A stretch of 64,000 nucleotides of DNA from Siphonodentalium dalli. Lineage: Eukaryota > Mollusca > Scaphopoda > Gadilida > Siphonodentaliidae. The stretch spans positions 181,200,011-181,264,010 of the forward strand of contig CP136064.1 in NCBI GenBank assembly GCA_032622095.1. Direction: 5' to 3'. The position numbers and the translations under genes were made by a program. The notes under the pieces were generated by a model. It was not told the origin of the DNA and made no database searches. It saw only the letters and a program-made list of their open reading frames with translations. Below, piece after piece: positions 46,801 through 58,800 of this stretch; the stretch's first letter is position 1; each line of letters opens with the position of its first letter.

Positions 46801-49800
46801 GTACTCTAGTAATTTGTTTGCGTAAATAATCGTTGTGATTGGCTAAAAAACGATGTGTTTTCAGCGGCGCCCGTGCCTTTCATTTAAATTGTACAGGAAA
46901 TACGATTGCTGTCATTTCTGTGTTGAACGTTGTTGGGACAACATGAATATTATCATCGACTATGGATCATTTTCCTTACACAAAGCGATCTAATTGATCT
47001 AGTTTACTAAACTAATCTTATTCCCCTTCTGTACTGGTGAACAAGCGCTTTCATTTTCAACTTGATTCCGAAATATCGAATATGATCGAGATTCGAATCG
47101 ACGAATGCACAGCCCGGCCCCATTGATTTATTTTGTCATTTAATATACTTATTAAGTAACTTTCTTTGGTCGTAACATATATCAGTATATAATAACATCA
47201 TTTGGACCATATTCATTGGCAACCAAACTGGTTTCAAGCGAAAAATCGCTAGAAAATTCGCAAGATTGTCAAGATGTAGCAAAATAAATCAAAGGGTTAC
47301 GGGTGCGGGTGTACTCCGTTGATGCCCCGTTTGCGCGGAGTTAGAAAAGACGGGAAAAGTCGCGTGCGGCGATCTGAATAAACCGATTTTTTTCGTGGTA
47401 CAATTGGAAAAAGTAGAATTGTACCACAAAACTGGAACGAGATAGCCATGGTAACTCGGGCCACTGGCCAATCAGGACATGGCTTTTAAGCATAGTTAGG
47501 CAGGGTCGTATTACAAATATATTTAAAGTGATGTCAAACAATGCAATGATGTGTTTTATCTACTTATATTAATTTCATTAATAAGAACAATCATGGCTGT
47601 TGACAGAAATGGGTTATTCAATGAAAGTGTCAATGACACTGTAGCTCAACTTTGGTAGGGGAATAATTTAATGGTTGACAGTAAATGGAGGAATAGGAAA
47701 GGTGCTAATTGAAATGTCTAAGTAAGACAAGATGTACATGTCAATATCAACACATTCATGACAAGTTTCATAATGATCGGATCAGGGATGTGGTGATTAT
47801 GGTATGCCAAAGGATTTAGTAATGTAAAGAGTAAATTCTAAAATGGCCAACGGCAGCCATGTTTTTTTTCCGAATTACCCCAAAATGACTTGTTCCCATC
47901 TACAGCCTTTACAAATCTCATAATGATCTGACCAAAGGTACGACCTGTAGCCTGTGCCAAATGATTTAGTCATGCAAAGAGTAAAATCCAAGATGGCTGC
48001 TAGCGGCCATGTTTTTCGGCTGAACGACCCCAAAATGACTCGTATCCCATCTACATGTCATTGTTAACATCCATGACAAACCAAAGCTACGACCTGTAGC
48101 CGCTCCAAAGGATTTAGTCATGAAAAGAGTAAAATCCAATATGGCTGCTGGCGGCCATGTTTTTTAGCCAAATGACCCTAAAATTACTCGTTCCCATCTA
48201 CATGTCAATATTAATATCCATGATAAATTTCATAAAGATCATACCAAAGGTATGACCTGTAGCCCGCGCCAAAGGATTTAGTCATGCAAAGAGTCAAATC
48301 CAAGATGGCTGCTGGTGGCCATGTTTTTTTGGCCGAACGACCCCAAAATCTCTCGTTCCCATCTACATGTCAATATTAACATCCATGACAAATTTCGTGA
48401 TGATCAGACAAACAGTACGACCTGTAGCCCGCGCCAATGGGTTGGATTTTGAAATCCAAGATGGCTGCCAGCAGCTATTTTTTTTTGCCGAATGACCCCA
48501 AAATGACTCGTTTCCATTTACATGTCAATGGCAACATTCATGACAAACTTCATAAACATCGGACCAAAGGTACGACCTGTAGCCCGCGCCAAATGATTTA
48601 GTCATGCAAAGAGTAAAATCCAAGATGGCTGCTGGCGGCCATGTTTTTTTGGCCGAACGACCCCAAAATCACTCGTTCCCATCTACATATCAATATTAAC
48701 ATCCATGACAAATTTCGTGATGATCAGACAAACAGCACGACCTGTAGCCCGCGCCAATGGGTTGGATTTTGAAATCCAAGATGGCCACCAGCGGCCATGT
48801 TTTTTGGCCGAATGACACCAAAATGACTCGTTCCCATCTACATGTCAATGTCAACATTCATGACAAATCTATGAAGATCAGATCAAAGGTACGACCTGTA
48901 GCCCGCGCCAAAGGAAATTGTTGACGGACACACGCACACACGGACGACGTAAGTAAGTTGAGCTAACTAGGGGTGCCAAGATTAATCGTATAATAGATGA
49001 AACGTTGATAAAGCCGATAATCGATTACCATTTCCGTCGTCGATTAATCTGCTTTATTTATTTCGGAAGTTGGAAAATACCGGGTATTGTTGAATACCGC
49101 GTTTGTTTTACACAGTTTAATCTACATGTACAACCGAGGGGTTAACAACTTTGATAATGTATCAAAGAGATTCCGACAACATCCACTCACCATAATATGA
49201 TGACCTCATTCTGCTTAGGCCTCATCTTCTGGGAAGTATATATAGTCTCAATTTAACATTGTGTTTAGTTACTTTTTCCCTTCTGTTCAGTTTCTAAATC
49301 CCCCAATTTGCAGAAGATAAAATGAACAATTGACTAATGGGTGAACATCACCAACTTCAACTGGGGAACTTCAATTTGATCCTAGTAGTAGGTCTCCCAT
49401 AGTCATTGAGGCCTAAGCAGAATGAGGTTCACAGAGGGTGGATCTGGTGATGGTAGCCTGCCTTGTGGGATAGCGCCACTAAATTCACCATTTGGGGACC
49501 TAATTCTGCAAATGACAGATACACTATATCACGGTGGGGAAATTAACATGGTTTCCAGTTAACGAGTATCATGCATTCAAAATGGCCCAGGCAATCGTAA
49601 ACACGACCATTAACGAGGAAAAGGGTAATAAACTACTAGTAGGATAATAATATATTACATAGTATTTTGGCAGCTAGGAGCATACATGTATGCTAAAAAC
49701 TATTTTTTCAAACAAGCTATTACCTTATTTGTGTCCAAACTCACAGTAATTGTTTACTCTTAACATTCAGACCAAAATTGTCAGTCGAAGGATTCTCTTA

Positions 49801-52800
49801 GATATATGGACTGGTGTATTCCACGAACCTCCGACTGGCAACGTAACAGTCAAAATGCTATGTTTTGTGTCAGTTCCTCATATATTATGTTATTGTGCAT
49901 TTGCACTCACCTTGGCAATTTTGAATGTGTGGTACTCACCAACCTCGAAACCACGTGATTCCCCACCATGTATTTGAGACTAACCCAAATGAACTGCATG
50001 CATTCATTTCATATAACCTTTGAATCCAATTAGATCCAATTTCTTTACTAATGGAAGTGTATTCTCTCCACGGTAAGATGGTACAATCACACAAAGAAAA
50101 TGCAATCACAACCCAGTGTGAAATGTATTGATCACCATCTGCCATCATGTTGGTGGGTACTGTTCAGCTTGTCATGATGGTGGTATGGAAAATCAAAGCA
50201 GTTACGTGTAAGAAAATCAAAGCAGTTACGTGTAAGAAAATTAAAGCAGTTACGTGTAAGAAAATCAAGAAAATCGAAGAAGTTACGTGTAAGAAAATCA
50301 AAGCAGTTACGTGTAAGAAAATCAAAGCAGTTACGTGTAAGAAAAAGTACCGTACCAACAGTATAGTGCAATACTGTGCCTAATAATTGTGATGGCATAA
50401 TAATGGTGGGTATTTAGGCTGAACTTAATAATAGTGAAGACAATTTTGCTCTATGTCTCAATGCCAAAAATAGTGATCGTTTCTCCAAAATTAAAGGGTT
50501 TCCACGCCCGAGCTATATCAGTAGGTCGAAAGTATAGATGGACTACATGTACACTACTTACTGGTAATTGTTAAGCGGTACACCACATGAAGGAATCCAT
50601 ACCATCTGAAGCCCATGCACATCAAACATATTATATAACAATCAAGATGTCAAAAAGATGACTTTAATTATAGTATTAGACGGGAAATTTGGGAAAAGCA
50701 TTCTCAGCAAGTATACAATTTGAGTGGAATAGCCATATTAACCCATTTTATACTTAATGGATTCTCCCACTCAAGTTATAAAAGTATATATTGGAATGAT
50801 ATAGTGTTCATTCGGAGAGGTGTTCAGGACAAATCAGCAGACGGCAGATAAATAAAAGTTAACGAAGGAGTCCATTTATTGGAGGGAAATGTTCAGATAT
50901 TAAGATCAGTAATCCCTCCACCATCGATACTAACGCTATCAGATTAACTTCATCTTAATAGATGTGTTAACTGTTCCAAAACCATATAAAACACCACTAA
51001 TACAATTACATGTATATTGCAAGAGTTTCCTGAAATGAATGGTATTGATTGACCAATATTTTTTTCAACTCTCTTGCAGGTGGTGGTGGGGGGGGGGGGG
51101 GGGGGGGGGGGTCAGGAAAAAAATTACGGATACAATGTGGAAATTTTGTGTTTGTCAGTTTTGGGGACCCACCACCCCGGGAGCGTAAGTTTTTTCCACC
51201 AAGGTCTGGGACGCCCACCCGGGACCGTAAGTTTTTTCCTCCCAGGTCTGGGACACCCACCCCCAAAAATTGATGAAAATCTTGTAAATTCTACTAAATA
51301 ATGTGTTGTTGGCAGGTTAAGGGTATCTCATTGTGTCTGCACCGAAACTGAGAGAACGCTGATCAAGTACACCCACAAAAACAACAAACAACAAACAAAG
51401 CACATGGCTGAAAAATATGCCAACAAAACCAGTGACAAAACCTTTAAAAACCCAAATACCCACTTTAACAGGATAGTTGTGTCCCTTATTAGCAACAGGT
51501 TAAAATTTGTGCATGTGTAAAGTAAAAACACCATCAATTTGATTAAATAAACACAGTTCCAGTCCTCTCCATGTGGGAAATCACTGGTGAGCAATGAGGG
51601 GCCACCCTTAAAATCGTCTAGGCGAGTGGCGAGTAGCTCTCCTACAAAATGTCGAGGCGAGTAGTATCCAAGCAGGAGATGCCGAAGGCATTTCCCGAAG
51701 GCCTGAGAGGGGAGAGTACGGGAGGGGGTCGGGGAACCTCCCCCGGAAAATTTTGAAAATTAGATGTTCTGAGATTGAATCTGGAGCCTTTTAATGCTCC
51801 AATCAGTGAACAACACGTTATTATGTGACTTAAGTCACCGTAGTCATGTATCGACATCGACCATGTACTTCGACCACGTGGTCACTGTATTTATCGTTTA
51901 TTCAATATCTTGACTGATATCATTAATATAAACAAATGACTTGAAATGAGGCCAACGGTTTTTCGGCTTTTTGACAGCTGGCCACATTGCTAATAGTACA
52001 CAAGCAAGTAAGTTGGTATATTTGAAATAAAGTTAGCTGATATATTACGCACATTTGAAGCAGGTGTATTCTGAGTTATCGACAGTATTTTATTGAATAT
52101 CTGTTTGTTGTGCAGAAATTGTATTGCCGATGTGAGTCGGAATCAGATCGATTTTGAATTAATTCCTCGATCTATTTTAGTAAATAGCGCATATAATAAA
52201 AAGAAAACTTTCGTGTTTTGGGTGAATACCGGAATTACCTCATTCGTCGTCACAGTGAGATACTGGAATCATCACTCGTGGCCTTCACAGTGAGATACTG
52301 GAATCATCACTCGTGGCCCAAAGGCCACTCGTGATGATTCCAGTATCTCACTGTGACCACTCATGAGATACTTCCGGTATTCACTCAAAACACGCAGGTA
52401 TCCTCTATGTATAATAAGTTTAAAAAGCCATGATAAACTATGAGAAAAGATAAGAATGGATTTTTTTTCATTGCAATTTTTTTCCTCGACCAATACCGGA
52501 ACCACCCCATGGTTTCAACTGTTAAAGGGAGAAATTGTGGACAAAAAATTAAAATATAGAGCTCCCCTTACTTGTATAAGGCTATAGTATGCACTACTAT
52601 ATGAATCTGATTGTTTCAATTCATTTTGAAGCTGTAATTTGTCTTAGAAATGATTTTGGAAACAAATTGCATGACATCAGAAAAAAATCTGCATTCCGGG
52701 CTCGGGGACACCCCCCTGTCTGAGGCCCCCACCCCACCCCCCATGGAATACGGAATACCACTTAATACAGAGGGTGGAATACGGAATACCAGTTAACAGC

Positions 52801-55800
52801 CATATGGAATACATAAAAATATATGAAAACTTCATTTTTTGGAAGGTCGGCGTACGAATACCGGTATATTTGGAATACCGAATACCTACTAACAGAGGGG
52901 CCGGAATACGGCGTACCTCATAACAGGGCATGGAGTACGGCGTACGAAAGGGGGGGGGGGGGGTGGGGGCCTCCTGTCTCTTGAGGAATTAAAAAGTGAC
53001 TTGCCAAAAAAAAAAGAATTTGCCAACTGTCAGTTATTTTTTTATTTTTGCCACTGGCAAATTTGGCAAGTGGCAGCGCGAACTCTGCTGCCGATTATAA
53101 AAGTGCAAGCCGAATTTTAGGGCAGGGCAGAAATTAAAACTAGTGCAGGCAATTTCACTATATGTCTCATTGCCAAATAATAGTGCAGGGTTGTATTTTT
53201 GACTGAAATTAAATAATCATGCATGTACTATTATTCGGCAGGTGAGAGTACATGTAGATAAACCTACCGGTACTCATCAATGAGTATTCACCCTCTGGGG
53301 AGTGGGGACCTGATTTTGATGCCTACATGTATAGCGGTCAGACTTAAAGGTACTCAATCAAATTCAATGGTCCCCATTGAAACAGATTCCAACAGCAACA
53401 TTTCTAGAAATTCTGCTTATCATAATTAATTATTTTCCAAAAATTAATGCTAACCACTGTCAACTATAGTATAAAAATTACCCAAAATGTGTTATATATC
53501 AACATTTTGTTCAATGCAATTTGGTACGGAATAAAGAGTATGTCGGTCGGCATTCGACGAATATTTGCCAGGCCGCCAAATAATCGAGGTGGTGAAAAAT
53601 AACAGATTTAAAAACTCGAAATTTGTTAACTCTGGGCATTGATGGGTGGGTTCCTTGACTCAAATCTATTATTTTTACCCCCGAAGCTGAATGAATAGTA
53701 ATTTTCGGTCGTTAATCGGATTATGCATCTTTAAGCAACCATCCTTTACCCAGCACATTGTTACAATTCATTTAATCAGAGCATATATGTGACCCGCCAT
53801 ATCAAATCCAGTTGTAAGTCGGGATTTTTTTTACCCTGTGCCAATGCATTCTCTTATATATGCGAGTCGACCATAGGTCGCCTCGCATATATAAGAGAAT
53901 GCATTGGCCTAACAAGTTTTTACAATTTTTTCTTGTATTCTTTAACAATTTTATAATTTCACCCATACAGAGCCCCAGATAAACATGAGCAGACGACACT
54001 CTTCTATATGCTTCAATATATGTGTGGGGCTCCCTGCAGGGTAATGGATGTTTTTTATTTTATGTCCTAAAAATTGTAAGAAACATTTATTTAAAAAAAA
54101 TGATAAAAAATTGTTAGGCCAATGCATTCTCTTATATATGCGAGGCGACCTATGGTCGACTCGCATATATAAGAGAATGCATTGGCACAGGGTAAAAAAA
54201 AATCCCGACTTACGACTGGATTTGATATGGCGGTCACATATATAATGTGTGTCTGGAGATGCAACCAAGAACACACTGTATGGTGTACACCTGGAGATAT
54301 AGACGATTATATCAGAAGGAAAATTCTATTCTTCAAGTGTCTAGAGAATATGTTTGAGTAGCCTGGGGTTCAAATAATTAATAGATATCTTACATGCAAT
54401 CAGCTCTGAATTTAGTATTATTACTGTATTGAGTAGAATTACATTATGGATACCTTGAGTGGTAGGCTGGGTTTTAAATTGTAGTGTCATCTCAGCTGCT
54501 AAGTGGCAGCCGACACCGATATGAGTTTCATTGGTTGAGAAAATCCAGTGTGCATCTGGATGGTTAACCTTTTCATGACGGGAGCTGCACTAGTGAAGCA
54601 CTAAATATCCTGTGCATTGTCTTATATACATGTATGAGAGTCTCCCAAATGGAGCTTCGCATATATAAGAGAATGCATCGACACAAATTTTCAGGAATCT
54701 CCTGTCATGGAAGGGTTTATTTCACAATGAGTTTCCTTCGATGTAAACCAGCTAGTGAAATCGGAACAGATAACACTGGTTTACAAACTTTACGACGGTA
54801 CAGATAACACTGGTTTACAAACTTTACGACGGTACAGATAACACTGGTTTACAAACTTTACGACGGTACAGATAACATTGGTTTACAAACTTTACGAGGG
54901 TACAGATAACACTGGTTTACAAACTTTACGACGGTACAGATAACACTGGTTTACAAACTTTACGACGGTACAGATACCACTGGTTTACAAACTTTACGAC
55001 GGTACCGATAACACTGGTTTACAAACTTTACGACGGTACAGATAACACTGGTTTACAAACTTTACGACTAAGTATGATTGCCTTACTCTTCTATTGGGTC
55101 ATTATTTCGTTACGTGTGTGACATTCAGAGAATATTTTGGGCCCTTATGTTGACATAGTTTGCGAAGTATCCCATGTTATGGGTATGCAGTATGGTCATT
55201 CTATCCGCAATGAGCCCTTCTATGATATATTTGAGTATAATTGACCAACATTGCATCATAATGGAGATGGAATATTTTTACCGAGCGTTACGTCTGTGAC
55301 CTCAGAAAAATCAGGTTTTTATATGAGGTTATTTTGAAACCTAATTTCTGTGAATTCTTACACCATCAAAAATTACAAGCTATCTAAAGTTATTGAAGGG
55401 ATACTCAATTTTGAAAATAATACTTTTGGGATGAATGTAATGTTTGAACTAAAGTGTCCTGATCCCAAAATCAAAATTTAGCTGCGTTACGTGTGTGACA
55501 CAAAAATCGTTATAAATGGTAACCAGAAATGCTAGCTAGAAACTGTTACGTGTGTGACAGATATACGAATGGTATATTATACAATGAGTCAGTCTGCATA
55601 AAATTTATTCTGAAAAGCACTAGAGTTTACCCTTTTATCCAGATATCAGATGGTAGGCAAACTGTATAGTACTTTGAGCCATACTTCATGCATGCTACAT
55701 CTATATATATTAAAATCTCCAATTCCAACATGCAGGTTTGTGTAAAAATATGTTATAATAAATATGGGATCAATTCTGAATGTCCGTTTTAAAAAATGGG

Positions 55801-58800
55801 ACATATTATGTGATTGGTCTGCCTGTCTGTCCGTCCATCCCTTTGCATCTGGCTTCCGTATGATAACTTTAGATAGTCTCACTGAATAACAATTTTGATA
55901 TGTATGGCAAAATACAGATCAAGTTCAAATTTGTGTCCCCCCCCCCCGCCAATACTCAGACAGTTATTGCCCTTTGTTGGAATTGCCATGGGTGTTTTCT
56001 GCCAAGCCCTATAGTGATGCTCTTGTAAAAAAAAATATTCAATAAACGTTTAGTCTGTTGTGTTGCCTGGGATACAAGCAATACAAGCAACCCCCTCCCC
56101 ATGTATTAAGGGTATCACATAACTATTGTGCGCTTATCCTGATTATGTTTACATTTATAATTATCTATATATGTGACAACTCGGAATACTGACATATGGA
56201 GACTTATATTTCGACTATGTATATCTTACCAGATACAGATTGACCTCAGCGTCACATGATGCGATTACCCCCACCCAATAGCTCTCGTTTCGAGCTGTTT
56301 TACAGCATGTTTGTATTAGACAACATGACCTCCGATGTTTATATAAACAAAGTAGCCTCGCAACGTATGTGAATGGAATTCATGTAGTTGCAATATTTGT
56401 GCTTTCATTGCTTTGTACGTGAACTCCGTGATATTAACAAATGCATATGAAGAGCGTTTGGTCCACACTTTACATGTGAACTACATGACCATATAACAAG
56501 GGCACTTACAATGGTCACTTCATACATTGACCAAACCTTAACACAATAATTGTATTAATAAACTTATTTAAAGAGACGTACAAATCACTCCGTAAAACTA
56601 CTGAAAATTTTGGCATGCAAAAGGCGCTAACTTACATTTTGTATGAAAAATGTATATAATATAACATAATCTGATATTCATGGTTCTCTATAATGTTTTC
56701 TATACTATTTTTTAAATTTGGACTGCTGGCTAAAACTCAGTCTGAGTAAACTCATACCTAAATATTCATTACAACATTACACCAGCGGCCATGTTTTTTG
56801 GCCAAATGACACCAAAATGGCCCGTTCCAATCTACATGTCAATGTCAACATTCGTGACAAATCTCATAAAGATCAGATCAAAGGTACGACCTGTAGCCCG
56901 CGCCAAAGGAAATTGTTGACGGACACACGCACACACGGACGCACGCACACACGGACGACGGACGCCAGACCATGGCAATAGCTCAAACTTACAAAGTAAG
57001 TTGAGCTAATAAGTTATCAAGTGGACTTGTGTGTTAGCATGCAAAATATAACACTGCGTGTTGAGTGAAGATCAACAGCGACAAGACATTCACAGGTATA
57101 GATACATCCTTGAGATATCGACCGTCGCTGGCAGAGCTTGGTAGACTCATTGTGCGAATTTGCAGAGGGCGACATGTCTTGCTATGGCATATTAATTATG
57201 ACGACCAATTGTCTCCAAATTCCACCATAATAAATTGTCACACCTACTATGACATCGTGGTACGTGTGTCCGCAGCCATTGTCATAAATTTTAAATCAAA
57301 ATAGGCAGAAAATAGCGTCATTGTTATAAACGAAGTACATGCATTTACTATTGTTGGTGGAATCATTTCCCTAATGTTCATGCACAATAAATCGTCCCGA
57401 ATAAAGTATAAATATTTACATTTGTGTGTAGTTCAAACTTTGTGTTCTCTTAAATGGCCAAGTCAATGCAGATAAAGTTTTCGACAACCTTAGTCGATTG
57501 CTACATTCTTCCAGTGGAGATCTTGTTTGGTGACTAACTTATTGGTTTTAATCACTGAAGTAAGTCCATAATATGTCTTTAAAGGCCCACTTAATATTCG
57601 AACCCCCCAGATCACATTATATAAAATATATATCATATTATATACCATTTGAAGGAAGAAGCTCCAAAACATTGTATTATAAACTTATCCGGTGTAATAC
57701 ACTGTGAACATATTTTTGTTGAAGTACGGACGTGTTTTTTTGTTCTTACGTTTCATCTGGATTGTACTGCAATGGTATTATTTTCAATGAAAGGGGAATA
57801 ACTCTATATCTTAGTTTGAATTGTGTTGCATTCTGGGAACGAGGCGGGGGGAAATATTCTGTGATTTCAGCTATTTTCTATTACTCTATGGGCACATTCT
57901 GAGACAGCTGTTCCAAATGGTGATGAATTATAGTATTTTAATCATATTTTATGTCATAGATTGTTATTAAAACCGTATATCAAGGCACTATAAAAATCTA
58001 ATCGGTGACTCGAAAATTAAATTAGCCTTTATAACAGAATGAGTGAATTAGAGAACCAGAATTGGAAAGGTTGACGGGATAAACGTATTTACAATTGGGC
58101 CGAACGAGCGAAACATGACTACAAATAGTCCAGTGCATTTATGAGAAAAAAATGCCAAACCCGGAACTAATTGCAACAGAATTTTTTTTTGCTGGAGTAA
58201 GTACATAAACCCTCCATAAACAACATACTAAAAATCGGCAAAAATCGGAAAAAGGGAAATTGGTGAATTTCGTGAAATAAATTTGGGGAAATTTGGTCAA
58301 ATCATCAATTTATGGATTTTCATGGATGTTTATAAAAACAATAAAATTCAAAAATCCTACAAAAAGGATGTGTATTGTGTCGTCCTCAGTTTCCTGAACC
58401 CAGTACTGAAAACCAGTCCCAGATTCATTACGTATTTTTCGAGTTGTGTGCCTTCAAAAATGCAAGTTTACCTGATTTCGGCCCATTTTCGGGTCCTCAC
58501 TTTCGAAGAATGAGCCAAAATGCCTTATTAATGATTAATTATTAAAAAAAAACTAGAGCAAACTGAAGGGATTTTTCACTGTTTTAGTAATTTCCTCACT
58601 AGATTAAACACAAAATATGATTAATATGTGCATCTATAATTAAGAAGAAGATTATATTCTCAAACAAAATGTGTGTTCCATTGTATGGACTTAGCCAATT
58701 TTGCCTCTGACACTGAACGTGTGTGATGAAATGCAATATTTGAGGTCATGTAACTCAATAATTTAATACCAATATGCCATGCGTTTCTTATAACCTTTTA

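Noticed and set aside
50190-50346. CRISPR-like regular repeats at the 24-bp array (also 43- and 34-bp arrays)
   Set aside because: Units are directly tandem with no unique spacers, and the context is an animal intron.
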